43,408 nucleotides of DNA from Pirellulaceae bacterium (GTDB lineage Bacteria; Planctomycetota; Planctomycetia; Pirellulales; Pirellulaceae), in NCBI GenBank assembly GCA_020852965.1, contig JADYZV010000120.1, positions 1-43,408 of the forward strand. Reading direction: 5' to 3'. The notes beneath the pieces are model-generated. The model had not been told where the DNA came from. It worked only from the letters and a program-made list of their open reading frames with translations, and did no database searches. The first letter of the stretch is position 1, and each line of letters begins with the position of its first letter. Below, in pieces: positions 33,872 through 42,491 of the stretch. The translations under genes were made by a program, and so were the position numbers.

Positions 33872-36121
33872 CTACATGTCGGCGCAATCTTCGACGAGGA
33901 TCAAATTGCCGCGGACTTCCACCACGCGAACCGGAACCCCTTCGCCAATCATCTTGCCCGTTCCGACGACAGCCACAATGTCACGACCAAACTGAGCTTT
34001 GCCCGATGGGTTCAAGCGCGTGGTCGTAATTCCTTCCTGTCCAAGTAGATGCTCGCGATGCACGATCGCTTCACGCATTTCGAGTTCGTCGAGTTCGTCT
34101 GCACTGGCCGGTTCGAGTGTGACCCACCGCAGTAGCGGACTGTTTTCGAGTTGACGGTGCATGAATAATAGACCGATCATACCTCCCATGGCCATGCACG
34201 AGACCCAGAACAAGTTGGAAGCAACTTCACTCAGTTGCGCCGAGGTGGTTGGCCATATAAATGTCTGACTGGCCAATACGACGGACACCAATAGCATCAC
34301 CAAGCCACCGATGCCGAACAGTCCGAAGCCTGGAAGCACGAATAGCTCGATGCCCAGTGCGATCAGGCCGCCCACGAACAGCAGCACCTCGAGCGCTTCG
34401 ACATTCCCGTTGAGCCCTTCGATCCAAAAGAAGCCGAGAAAGCACAAACTGGCTAGCAAGCCACCGGCACTGATACCCGGATTTCCCAACTCGATCATCA
34501 GCGCGAAGAAACCAATGGTTAGCAATAGCCTCGGCAACCAGCCTTGGGCCAACACGCGTTGAATCGTCGCATCCAACCAAGGAGTCTTCAGCTCGGGGGG
34601 CATTTCTTCGACCCCCAAGCGACTCAGCGCTAGCCCGCTCGTATCGTCGATGGCATCGACCAGGCGATAACGCAGGGCGATGTCGTTGGGGAGCGGTTCG
34701 CCACCGGCCACTCGTTTTTTTGCCAGCCACTGTTGCGCGTTGGCTTGCTTAGCGATCTGCCACTCGGCAAAGATCGCGCGCTTTCCGGAGTCCTGATGCA
34801 CGTACTCATTGACGATCACACTGGGGTCGATCAAAGCGGATAGCAATGGCAAGGGGCGATTGGTCGTTTCGGCTAGGTCGCCCAGAACCAGTCTGGCTGT
34901 GGCTGCCCTTCCAGCATCGCCCACATTTCCTTCAGCCCCCAGCCCATTGGCACCTATCGCGTCGGTCATCGGCCCCAAACTTGCCGTCGAGAGCAGGACC
35001 GCCTCGTCGCAGGCCACGGGAATCAGCGAAGCGGGGCCGCTCAGCGACTGCGTCACAATGCCTAGCGAGTAGACTTGCTCGGCATTAAGCCCCGCGATGT
35101 AGCTCGCCAGCCGCGATGCGTTGCTGAAGTTGCTGGTGGTTTGCGATAACTCAACGACTAGCAGATTGACTTGTTGTTTGTCGACTGCATCCCCCACCGC
35201 GCGGATGATCTGGTTGACACGCGACGTGCTGAGCTCTCCGGACAGCGATAGCCTGACCGGACGCCAATCTCGTGGCAGTTGTTGGCTGGTCCGCAGCGCA
35301 CCGGACAGATCGAGCGCATCGCTCAACTCGGATGGGTCATCGAGGGTTCGCGCGATCCAGCGTCGATTGCGCAGTTGCTGACCACTGAACTGCGCCAGGC
35401 CGCCGCCTGCCCAGATTGTTTCTTCGCGCAAGACCTCGCCCGCTTCGCGGCGTTTGGCCGCTTCCGCGCGATCGGCTACGAGCGAGCCACCATCGGCGAG
35501 CTCCAACAAGTAGACTTCGGCCGTGCCATCGAGCATGGCTTGCACGATGGGCGGTGGCAACGTAGCGCGGCGCGAAACGACATCTCGATAAGCACCTTCG
35601 ATGGAAGCGTCGAGTGGTTCGTCAATGGCCGCGCGCCCCAGCTCGGCAGTGCTGTTCGCCAATATCTCCTCGCAGGCGAGTACCGGCAAAACCGCGTGAC
35701 CTTCAACCGTGTCGGGTAAATAGGCGACCAGCCGTACGCGAGCCGCATCGGGGCTGGTCAAAAAGCGAGCCAGCGACAAGCAGCGCTCGAACTGGCTGCC
35801 CCGCGAGCCCATGCCACTTCCTGCCTCGAGATCGACGTTGGCGATTGGGTCGACGGCGAAGCGCAGCACGACCACGGGGCGCTGCAGCGCGTCACGGTTG
35901 ACGTCGGCAATGCGACGAACCTGCCGTTTGACCAGCTCATCGCGATCGCCCACCAACGGGAGTTGCACGTCGACGACATAACCCACGCGCTCCGGCTCGG
36001 CAGAGACTGCTAAATCAGGAGCGACTTGGGGGAGGGCTCGAACGGGCAACAATAGCAGCAGCACACAGGCGGCTACCATGCGTGTCGTCGAGTCGGTTCT
36101 CCAAGTGGTGCTGTTCCACAT
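33872..36121 (-). CDS. NfeD-family membrane protein with ClpP-like protease domains
   Basis: 749-aa protein. After a signal/anchor segment (about 12-32) come two related ClpP-like serine-protease/crotonase-fold regions (about 48-230 and 285-480; LVVELSQTTSNFSNASRLASYIAGL, LIPVACDEAVLLSTASLGPM). Four or five membrane helices follow (about 545-665), with GNPGISAGGLLA. The C-terminal OB-fold NfeD domain (EGITTTRLNPSGKAQFG...GVPVRVVEVRGNLILVED) ends the protein. NfeD proteins work with stomatin/flotillin-type partners in membrane quality control; none is seen next to it. The ATG at 36121 is preferred, with AAGGA nine bases upstream; a TTG two codons earlier is possible. Confidence 0.85.
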   Translation of the reverse strand: MWNSTTWRTDSTTRMVAACVLLLLLPVRALPQVAPDLAVSAEPERVGYVVDVQLPLVGDRDELVKRQVRRIADVNRDALQRPVVVLRFAVDPIANVDLEAGSGMGSRGSQFERCLSLARFLTSPDAARVRLVAYLPDTVEGHAVLPVLACEEILANSTAELGRAAIDEPLDASIEGAYRDVVSRRATLPPPIVQAMLDGTAEVYLLELADGGSLVADRAEAAKRREAGEVLREETIWAGGGLAQFSGQQLRNRRWIARTLDDPSELSDALDLSGALRTSQQLPRDWRPVRLSLSGELSTSRVNQIIRAVGDAVDKQQVNLLVVELSQTTSNFSNASRLASYIAGLNAEQVYSLGIVTQSLSGPASLIPVACDEAVLLSTASLGPMTDAIGANGLGAEGNVGDAGRAATARLVLGDLAETTNRPLPLLSALIDPSVIVNEYVHQDSGKRAIFAEWQIAKQANAQQWLAKKRVAGGEPLPNDIALRYRLVDAIDDTSGLALSRLGVEEMPPELKTPWLDATIQRVLAQGWLPRLLLTIGFFALMIELGNPGISAGGLLASLCFLGFFWIEGLNGNVEALEVLLFVGGLIALGIELFVLPGFGLFGIGGLVMLLVSVVLASQTFIWPTTSAQLSEVASNLFWVSCMAMGGMIGLLFMHRQLENSPLLRWVTLEPASADELDELEMREAIVHREHLLGQEGITTTRLNPSGKAQFGRDIVAVVGTGKMIGEGVPVRVVEVRGNLILVEDCADM

Positions 36122-36370
36122 GCGCAATTTCCTTCAATGGCAAGATCGCAAAGTCGACTTCAGGCCAGGGCAAAATTGCTGCCGACCGAAAGTCTTCTAC
36201 CCACTCTATTTTGACGCTTGCAGCCGCCGTTGTCAGCGCACATAGGGGGGCCAGGGAGCGATTATCCCAGTGGTCTCAGCTAATAGGCCCAGAATGGGCA
36301 GGAATTGGTCACGCCATTGGATCTGAATCCATCGCCAAGTAGAAATATCGGGACGATGTTAGGGCCGTTC

Positions 36371-36527
36371 GGTGTCCTGGACGAGGTTGCGAGTCCTTGG
36401 ATGTAGTGGACGAGGTTGCGAGTCCTTGGATGTAGTGGACGAGGTTGCGAGTCCTTGGATTAAGTGGACGAGGTTACGAGTCCCTTGGATTCAACATGTG
36501 TCTGGGACTCGTAGCCTCATCCACTAC
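36371..36527. repeat. Family B array: four direct 29-nt units and one inverted unit
   Basis: Units of 29 nt (GTAGTGGACGAGGTTGCGAG, then TCCTTGGAT) run head to tail, the first missing its first bases and the last with small changes. An inverted copy (GGGACTCGTAGCCTCATCCA..., 36504-36527) closes the array. It lies in the 543-bp gap (36122-36664) between the NfeD gene and the glycine-zipper gene, both on the minus strand. The array can fold into alternative large hairpins. The rest of the gap holds nothing recognisable. Confidence 0.85.
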
Positions 36528-36664
36528 CACCAGCATTAAACATTCGCTTTGACAATCCACTAGTTTGTAACTCGACGCGCGTTGCCGCCGAGTCGTTCGA
36601 TTCGGACTGCCGTCACTGCGCAGGGCAGGCTACGGCCTACACCAGGGCTCGAATCACGCGCGGC

Positions 36665-37357
36665 TTAGAAGCCGATGTGAAAACCGCCATGGTGACCGCC
36701 GTGATGAGAGCCGTGATGGTGGTGGTGGTAGACGGGATAGGGGCGATAGTACTCCTGAACAAAAACGGGTGGTGCGCTGTACAGCACGGGGGCTTGTTGC
36801 ACAATCACACTGGGCTGCTGCACGACCATGGATTGCCGCTGCGGAGCGGGTGCAGACAATTGGGTAGCTAGCGGTGCTTGTTGCATCACGGTGATCAGTG
36901 TGTCACTGACGCCCGCTTGATGCAAAGCGATGATATCGGCAACTTCCAAGCGGCGCTGGACGCCCTTGTTTTGGAGGTGCCCCATGATCACCGACTCACT
37001 GATACCGCTGCGCGACATGTTGACCACGTCATTCAGGCTCACCCCTGTGGCAGCGATAGTTTGCTGCTGAGCATAGGCCTGTTGTTGACCTTGGTAATAG
37101 GCTTGTTCTTGATAGGCGCGCTGCTGGTTAATGCGATTGTCCTGGGAGCGACCGATCAGCCCCCCTGTAATCGCCCCAACTGCGCCACCGATCAACGCAC
37201 CTTCAGGTGTCTCGTCATTTTGATGACCGATGATGCCACCGATGATCGCTCCCGCCGCACCACCGACGGCTGCCCCACCCGTGGTTCGACCTTGTCCGTA
37301 GCTAGGGTTAGCCACAATGCTTGCAATGACAAACGTTAGCGCAAGTCGAATCATCAT
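36665..37357 (-). CDS. Exported glycine-zipper protein with His-rich tail
   Basis: 230-aa protein. Signal peptide (MMIRLALTFVIASIVANPSYG), then a glycine-zipper pair of hydrophobic segments (GGAAVGGAAGAIIGGIIGHQ, GALIGGAVGAITGGLIG; residues about 27-70), typical of membrane-inserting Gly-zipper/OmpA-like lipoproteins. A Gln/Tyr-rich linker leads to a helical region (about 106-165: VSLNDVVNMSRSGISESVIM, DIIALHQAGVSDTLI) seen in many planctomycete proteins. The end is a His-rich tail (YHHHHHGSHHGGHHGGFHIGF region) that could bind metal. Probable role: outer-membrane or envelope insertion. No operon partner is evident. Confidence 0.75.
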   Translation of the reverse strand: MMIRLALTFVIASIVANPSYGQGRTTGGAAVGGAAGAIIGGIIGHQNDETPEGALIGGAVGAITGGLIGRSQDNRINQQRAYQEQAYYQGQQQAYAQQQTIAATGVSLNDVVNMSRSGISESVIMGHLQNKGVQRRLEVADIIALHQAGVSDTLITVMQQAPLATQLSAPAPQRQSMVVQQPSVIVQQAPVLYSAPPVFVQEYYRPYPVYHHHHHGSHHGGHHGGFHIGF

Positions 37358-37614
37358 CCCTGATACTCACAATATTGATAGAGGTGGCGTGCCGAGCACC
37401 TGCCTAGGGGCCAGCGAGAATGTTGACCGCTGGGCCGCATTCTCCGTACACAATCGACATACCATTTCCAGGTTCTAAAGTAAACGCCAAGTAATCGGTA
37501 GAGTTCTCCAAGCGGGCCATGGGAGTTTTTCTCTCTGTTGACCAAACGAACAATTTGCTAACTTCAGGCGGTTGTGGCTGGTAGGAAACCAGCCACCTTT
37601 GGGAGCAATGCACG

Positions 37615-38355
37615 ATGGCGCGTTCGCGACGAAAATATCGCCGATCCACTTCTCGAAACGCGGCAAGCTTGCTTGCCCTAGCTCTCCCTGCGCCATTGCA
37701 ACGCCTGGCCGGCTCACAAGTCGGCCCGCTGCTGGTGTTTTTCGGTGTCCCCGCCATGCTCGTCGTCGGATTGCTGCAAATCGACTGGCAAAATGGAACT
37801 CCCCACTTGACGGTCAATGCCGAGAAAGCCGGCGAACTCCGCAATGTGGTTAAAGGCCAGTTGGAAAGCCTGGAAGGCCAACCCATCGTTCAGCAGTGGG
37901 AGCAGACAGCCCGCGATGCATGGCGCTCGCATCAACAAAGCACTCAACAGCAATACCCACAACAGCAATACCCCATTGCACCGGGCAGTGTAGCGGCCAA
38001 CAACTCGCCCTCCGGTTGGGCGCCGTCGGCCGCGCCATTCCCCTCTACCAGCCCACCGAATTCGCTGTACATTTCGACTCCACTACCATCGCAATCGGTC
38101 GCTGCAGTGCCGAACTACTCGCATTTCCAGTCACCATCCAGCGGGCCACCATCCAGTGTGATGGGGCAGTACCAACAACAGCAAGACTATTCACAGCAGC
38201 CGTATTCACAACAGCAGTACCAGCAGCCACAGTACGAGCAGCCACAGTACCAACAGCCACAGTACCAACAGCCACAGTACCAGCAGCCACAGTACCAACA
38301 GCCACTTTCCGCCGAGCAATCGTGGCAGGCGCACACGCCTTGGCAAAGCCGTTGA
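37615..38355 (+). CDS. Single-helix membrane protein with QPQYQ repeats
   Basis: 246-aa protein of unknown family. A very basic N-terminus (MARSRRKYRRSTSRN) is followed by one or two hydrophobic segments (about 18-58, ending in PLLVFFGVPAMLVVGLLQI), a short coiled or acidic part (about 60-105), and a Gln/Ser/Pro/Tyr-rich C-terminus. The tail is built of Gln-Pro-Gln-Tyr pentapeptides from a 15-nt tandem repeat. The basic N-terminus and 'positive inside' rule put the tail outside the cytoplasm. GGGAG nine bases before the ATG supports the start. The composition resembles adhesive or matrix-type low-complexity tails, but the function is unknown. Confidence 0.65.
   Translation: MARSRRKYRRSTSRNAASLLALALPAPLQRLAGSQVGPLLVFFGVPAMLVVGLLQIDWQNGTPHLTVNAEKAGELRNVVKGQLESLEGQPIVQQWEQTARDAWRSHQQSTQQQYPQQQYPIAPGSVAANNSPSGWAPSAAPFPSTSPPNSLYISTPLPSQSVAAVPNYSHFQSPSSGPPSSVMGQYQQQQDYSQQPYSQQQYQQPQYEQPQYQQPQYQQPQYQQPQYQQPLSAEQSWQAHTPWQSR
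38221..38304 (+). repeat. 15-nt tandem repeat coding QPQYQ
   Basis: Five full copies of CARCAGCCACAGTAC (R mostly G or A, one copy starting GAG) at 38221-38295 and a partial sixth. They keep frame and only vary at the first codon (CAG, CAA or GAG). Copy number is likely to change by slippage without frameshift. Confidence 0.9.
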
Positions 38356-38507
38356 GTGGCTGCTGCTCCGCTGTGGTAACGCTGCCGTTCTCGTCGATGA
38401 GCTCACAAGCTATCCATTCGTTATAACCTGACTGCCGTGGGCGGTTTCTTTTAACATCGCCGACAAACTACGCAAGTAAAGCTTGGAAAGCGAATGGAAA
38501 AACTCTA

Positions 38508-38569
38508 GGTTTACTCGTTGATTGAAGCACGAAGTGAGGCGTGGCTCTTCGCCAGTGCTTGGTTAAACC
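38508..38569 (+). ncRNA. Possible structured RNA or palindrome in a 650-bp gap
   Basis: Three nested pairings: GGTTTA 38508-38513 with TAAACC 38564-38569, AAGCAC 38525-38530 with GTGCTT 38555-38560, and GGCG with CGCC inside. The 38356-39005 gap has no coding features. Nearby, CTGCGT and ACGCAG pair across 38702-38727. It may be a regulatory RNA, a terminator-like element, or a dispersed palindrome. Confidence 0.3.
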
Positions 38570-39005
38570 CAGATTAGTCATCTACTCCCTGCGGGGCAGT
38601 ACATGAATAATCCGGGCTAAAGCGATAAACGAAGGTGACACTATTAGCATAAACCGTCTGGGCGCTCGATCGGCAGCGTGGCCGGGAGGTCCGGCGTGAT
38701 TCTGCGTAAACTGCAACAGGTACGCAGCTTACGTCGACGGCCAAACACCCCAGCGGACGGAGAAAACCCTTGTTTTTTGCGCCGATTCGCGTAGCATAAC
38801 TCAGGGGTGGGATGCCCCTGGTTAGAAAGTGCGAACGGAAACGTTTGTAATAGTTTCGGCTGTGGTCACAATGGTATAGAGGTCCGCCTAACGTCGGCCC
38901 TAGCTAACGTAATTGCAATCAGCCGAACCTTTGTTGCCCGCACGGATGCTTCATGTTGCACAGACCCTAATTTGCACCCTCAGTGGTGGATGTTGGAACA
39001 ACGAA

Positions 39006-40472
39006 ATGATGAAACACGTGCTGAAACAGCTTTTGCAACTTTCGATCAAACCGCTGGTGACCACAGCAGCCTGTGGGCTGATACCGGCATTGGCTAGCGC
39101 TCAAATCTGCGGCCCAGCCTATTCGGTCCAGCGGCAACAGGTGATGGAAGAACAGTTTGAAACGCGCATGCGCGTGGTCTACGAAACCGAGTATGTCGAC
39201 CAACAAGTAGTTACCAAACGGGCGGTCCCCAAGACTCGTATGGAGACGCGACAATATACGGTCAGCAAACCAGTCGTTGAAACCAGTACGGTCGAAGAGC
39301 GTTACACCGTCATGCGCCCTGTCACCACTCGCGAGTATGTCGACCAGAGCTACACCGAAACGAGCTATGTGACCGAGACCGCCGAACGTGAAGAGTCGCG
39401 CACGACCTATCGCCCCGTGACCGAGACCCAGTACCAAACACAGAACTACGTAGTGCAGCGGCCTGTCGTTGAAACACAATATCAGACGCAATCGCAGACT
39501 ACCTATCAACCGGTCACTACGTACCAGACAGCGACCGTCGACCAGGGCCAGTACTATGTGCAGCAGTATCAGCAGCCGGGTGACACTCGTTATGGCTTGC
39601 GTTATTTGCCGGGCGGATACAACACGACCCCAACGGGGGTGACCGCTTATCGTCGCGGCGGTTTCGGCTGGGTGCCCTACACATCGCCGAGCAGCAGCTT
39701 TGCGCAGTTGCAATATCGCCCCAACCCAGTTCAGGTCGCAGTACCACAGACCACGCTGATGCCTCAAGTGCAGCAAATCCAAGTCCCCGTGCAAGTGACC
39801 AAGATGCAGAGCGAGGTAGTCCAGCAACAAGTTCCTTACAACGTCACACGCTACGAACCCGTGCAAGAAACTCGTAAGGTTCCGTACTCCGTGCAGCGGC
39901 CCGTCACGCGACACATCGAGCGCAAGGTACCCGTCGATAAGACCGAGTGGGTCGAACAAGAGATGGTTCGCCCCAAAACTGTCCAACGCACCAGCTACAA
40001 ACTCGAAACAATTACCAAAGAAGTTCCGGTCCAGTACTACGAAACCGAGGCAGTCACCACGACCGTGAAAGTACCTCGTCAAGTCGCCCGCTACGAGCCG
40101 TATACCATTCGTCGTTTGGTACCACGCACGGTGCAGTCGCCAGTGGTACTGAGCTATAGCGACCCCTACTCGGTGCCGTTGAGTCTTGGCCAAAGTTCGT
40201 GGCTGCCAACGACCGGTAGTTCTTCCAACGCCGCTCCGCCGGTGGGCACTTCGCGAGAGAAAGTTACTTATGGCGACCCACGTCCCGCGTCGGAATCCTC
40301 CGCGTCGGACCCAAGCTCTTCGCCGGATGAATCCAGCAACATGCGGAAAACGCTCAAGGTGGAAACGGTTCCATCAGATAATGAGCTCCCTGAAAAGAAG
40401 CCATCCGGTGACAGCAGTAGCAGCCAAGAGCTGGAGCTCAACCCTTCTTCCGATAATGCGCCACAAGCCTAA
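39006..40472 (+). CDS. Secreted YTV-like beta-repeat surface protein
   Basis: 488-aa protein with signal peptide (MMKHVLKQLLQLSIKPLV... to ALASAQ). The mature chain is almost only alternating polar/Val-Tyr-Thr strands in units such as ETRQYTVSKPVVETSTVEER, YTVMRPVTTREYVDQ and YRPVTETQYQTQNYVVQRPV, which look like the planctomycete YTV domain. A glycine/aromatic patch (YLPGGYNTTPTGVTAYRRGG) splits it, and a second set of about ten units follows (VPYSVQRPVTRHIERKVPVD). The end is a disordered Ser/Pro/Glu tail. It is likely extracellular or envelope structural protein. ATG 39006 is chosen because it begins the signal peptide; the frame is open from 38913. Confidence 0.75.
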   Translation: MMKHVLKQLLQLSIKPLVTTAACGLIPALASAQICGPAYSVQRQQVMEEQFETRMRVVYETEYVDQQVVTKRAVPKTRMETRQYTVSKPVVETSTVEERYTVMRPVTTREYVDQSYTETSYVTETAEREESRTTYRPVTETQYQTQNYVVQRPVVETQYQTQSQTTYQPVTTYQTATVDQGQYYVQQYQQPGDTRYGLRYLPGGYNTTPTGVTAYRRGGFGWVPYTSPSSSFAQLQYRPNPVQVAVPQTTLMPQVQQIQVPVQVTKMQSEVVQQQVPYNVTRYEPVQETRKVPYSVQRPVTRHIERKVPVDKTEWVEQEMVRPKTVQRTSYKLETITKEVPVQYYETEAVTTTVKVPRQVARYEPYTIRRLVPRTVQSPVVLSYSDPYSVPLSLGQSSWLPTTGSSSNAAPPVGTSREKVTYGDPRPASESSASDPSSSPDESSNMRKTLKVETVPSDNELPEKKPSGDSSSSQELELNPSSDNAPQA

Positions 40473-40480
40473 TATCTAGG

Positions 40481-40575
40481 GTAGTGGACGAGGTTACGAG
40501 TCCCTGACGTAGTATGCGTCAAGGAATCGTAACCTCGTCCGCTACGCTCTAGGGACTCGTAACCTCGTCCGCTAC
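40481..40575. repeat. Family B inverted cluster after the YTV-like gene
   Basis: A direct unit at 40481-40504 (GTAGTGGACGAGGTTACGAG...) faces two inverted units at 40523-40545 and 40552-40575. The first pair makes a long stem with a second inner stem (TGACG/CGTCA). It begins 8 bp after the stop codon, so it probably also serves as the transcription stop of the YTV-like gene. Confidence 0.85.
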
Positions 40576-40699
40576 GGTTGCGAATCTAAGTCATAGTTCT
40601 ACATGCTGGGGTGCCTTCTGTAGTGTCTGCCGCACCGTGTTACAATGGCACGGTACATCACTTGTTTGTCCCCTCTGAATTCTAACGAAGGATGGTCCC

Positions 40700-41422
40700 A
40701 TGCGATCGTTGATTTTCGTGCTTGCCTGTTGCACATTGTTCACCTGCTGCAGCCCTAGCTCTGCACAAGACAAAACCGAGAAGAAATCGGCCGCAGTCGG
40801 AGATGGCTTTACTGCCATCTTCAATGGTTCCGACCTAACTGGCTGGAAGGGAAATGCGGATCTGTGGAGTGTTGAAGATGGCAGCATTACCGGACGTACC
40901 ACGGCGGAAGCTCCTCTCAAGTTCAATACGTTTTTAATCTACGAAGTAGGTCCGGTGGCTGACTTCGAATTGCGGCTCGACTATAAAATCAAAGCAGGCA
41001 ATTCTGGTATTCAATATCGCAGCCAAATTGTTGAAGCGGACAAGTTCATTGTGGGTGGCTATCAAGCCGACATCGACGCGACATCAAAATACACGGGCAT
41101 CAACTACGAAGAACGCGGACGTGGGATTTTAGCAGAGCGCGGGCAGCGCGTGACGATCGCTGCGGACGGTGCCAAGTCTGCCGAAGACTTCGCCGACCGC
41201 GAGGAACTAGCCAAGGAGTTCGACCCAGCAGGTTGGAATCACTATCGAGTTGTGGCCAAGGGGAATAGGCTGAGCCACTACATCAACGATGTGCTGATGT
41301 CCGAAGTGATCGACAACCAAGAGAGCGAAGCAGAGAAGTCAGGCGTATTGGCTTTTCAAGTCCACCAAGGTCCACCCATGGTGGTCCAGTTCAAAAATAT
41401 CCGTATAAAAACGCTCGACTGA
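40700..41422 (+). CDS. DUF1080 / 3-keto-disaccharide hydrolase-like protein
   Basis: 240-aa exported protein. The signal region (MRSLIFVLACCTLFTCCSPS) is Cys-rich and may be a lipoprotein signal. The mature domain is the DUF1080 jelly-roll: FTAIFNGSDLTGWKGNADLWSVEDGSITG, FELRLDYKIKAGNSGIQYRS and a final GVLAFQVHQGPPMVVQFKNI. DUF1080 members have been tied to 3-keto-disaccharide hydrolysis and are numerous in planctomycetes. GAAGGA seven bases before ATG supports the start. It stands alone, followed by a 31-nt palindrome array. Confidence 0.9.
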   Translation: MRSLIFVLACCTLFTCCSPSSAQDKTEKKSAAVGDGFTAIFNGSDLTGWKGNADLWSVEDGSITGRTTAEAPLKFNTFLIYEVGPVADFELRLDYKIKAGNSGIQYRSQIVEADKFIVGGYQADIDATSKYTGINYEERGRGILAERGQRVTIAADGAKSAEDFADREELAKEFDPAGWNHYRVVAKGNRLSHYINDVLMSEVIDNQESEAEKSGVLAFQVHQGPPMVVQFKNIRIKTLD

Positions 41423-41481
41423 TCTTAACGTGGCACGTTGGTCCAACGCGGTGAGGTAGCACGTTGGTCGCCAGCGTGATC

Positions 41482-41605
41482 CTCGGTGGGGGACCACCGA
41501 GCTACATTGATTCTCCGTGGGGGACCACCGAGCTACTTTGATCCTCGGTGGGGGACCACCGAGCTACTTTGATCCTCGGTGGGGGACCACCGAGCTACTT
41601 TGATT
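41482..41605. repeat. Four tandem 31-nt palindromic units (family C)
   Basis: Four 31-nt units start at 41482, 41513, 41544 and 41575. Each holds the palindrome CTCGGTGG-GGGA-CCACCGAG followed by CTAC(A/T)TTGAT; the second has one change (CTCCGTGG). Preceding bases 41430-41480 carry two related short palindromes with CACGTTGG. There are no unique spacers, so this is not a CRISPR array. It lies between the DUF1080 stop and the convergent GYF_2 gene. Confidence 0.9.
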
Positions 41606-41628
41606 CGCGGTGGAGGCTAGCGTGTTGT

Positions 41629-41850
41629 TTACGCAGCATCGGGATGCGTTTGCTTCCAATGCTTGATGGCGGGCTTGATTTCGCGCATCGCAATCCAGTG
41701 TCCATGGGTCTTACTCGTACTCGACATCAGCGTGTCAGGATTGATCTCTCCCTTTCCAATACGAATGAGCAACTCGCGTTCGCAAATGGGACCAATTCGT
41801 TTGTGGCGATAGAAAAAGCCACTGCTCATAAAGTACCAGTCAGCAGACAT
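41629..41850 (-). CDS. GYF_2 (DUF4339) mini-protein
   Basis: 73-aa protein: MSADWYFMSSGFFYRHKRIG, then PICERELLIRIGKGEINPDTL and a Trp (HGHWIAMRE). This pattern (WYY...GP...EL...G.I.PDTLV...W) is that of the GYF_2/DUF4339 domain, a small module usually fused to membrane proteins. Here it stands alone without a membrane segment. GGGAG upstream of ATG 41850 supports the start; longer frames upstream are not family-like. The domain is thought to bind peptides or partners; the role here is unknown. Confidence 0.7.
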   Translation of the reverse strand: MSADWYFMSSGFFYRHKRIGPICERELLIRIGKGEINPDTLMSSTSKTHGHWIAMREIKPAIKHWKQTHPDAA

Positions 41851-42110
41851 GGGTCTCTCCCTCAAAGAATAGAGGCCACCGCAATAACGGGGGAGTACGA
41901 CCGTGTACAATACACCGCAATGAGGCTCGACGTCGTGCGCCCCAATGTTAGTTGTCGAACAATCGCCATGCAAATGCAAGCGATTTTCTACCTCACCCCC
42001 CAAAAAACTGAAACTATGCAGTTTTCACTCAGGTTCCATTTACCTAGTGAACCCAGCTTTCATTCCAATGGGCCGTTGGGTTACCATGTGATACCGAATG
42101 TTACACAAAT

Positions 42111-42219
42111 GTGGCCCGACGCTCCGCCGTCGGCTACTAGTGAAACTAGCAATGTGGCCCGACGCTCCGCCGTCGGCTTCTAGTGAAACTAGCAATGTGG
42201 CCCGACGCTCCGCCGTCGG
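42111..42219. repeat. Three tandem family A repeats, 43-nt period
   Basis: Copies of the 23-nt core begin at 42111, 42154 and 42197. Between them lies CTAGT-GAA-ACTAG, a second small palindrome, then CAAT. This is the largest cluster of family A here. The gap 41851-42490 (640 bp) holds these repeats and the hairpin at 42442-42491; I see no gene in it. Translated, the array gives the MWPDAPPS peptide also encoded in the TPR/FG-GAP gene. Confidence 0.9.
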
Positions 42220-42441
42220 AATCCTAGCTTTTGCAGCAACCGCTACGATCGACAAACTCTTCGCTCCTTCGCCAATGCGAACTCGAACGAATTTCTTGCA
42301 GCACGCTGCCGCATTGCGTCGATGAATGACAAGTGCGATTGTCAACGGTGGGGATACCGCTCCGTAGATCAATCGCTTGTGACGAGCACTGCGCATGGTT
42401 GGCGGTGCATGCACCTCAATTACCCGCTCATCGCATGGAGG

Positions 42442-42491
42442 TGGCACGGCGGACTTAAAGGCTCAGCCAACAGGGCTGAGTAACTGTGCCA
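42442..42491 (+). promoter_or_regulatory. Nested hairpin ending at the start codon of the last full gene
   Basis: Outer stem TGGCAC 42442-42447 with GTGCCA 42486-42491; inner stem CTCAGCC 42462-42468 with GGCTGAG 42474-42480. The last A of the outer stem is the first base of the ATG at 42491. The structure could hide or position the start codon, or may be another dispersed palindrome from which the start was borrowed. Confidence 0.5.

Noticed and set aside
38967-40193. Long antisense open frame (about 408 codons) across the YTV-like gene
   Set aside because: It mirrors the repetitive codon pattern of the plus-strand gene, has no family features and no ribosome site. The plus-strand frame has a signal peptide and family-like repeats.
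41482-41605. CRISPR-like array
   Set aside because: The units are identical including the part between palindromes; there are no unique spacers and no cas genes.
42040-42447. Minus-strand frame of 135 codons over the family A repeats
   Set aside because: Much of it is the tandem repeat read in reverse; the remainder has no domain, no signal and no ribosome site.
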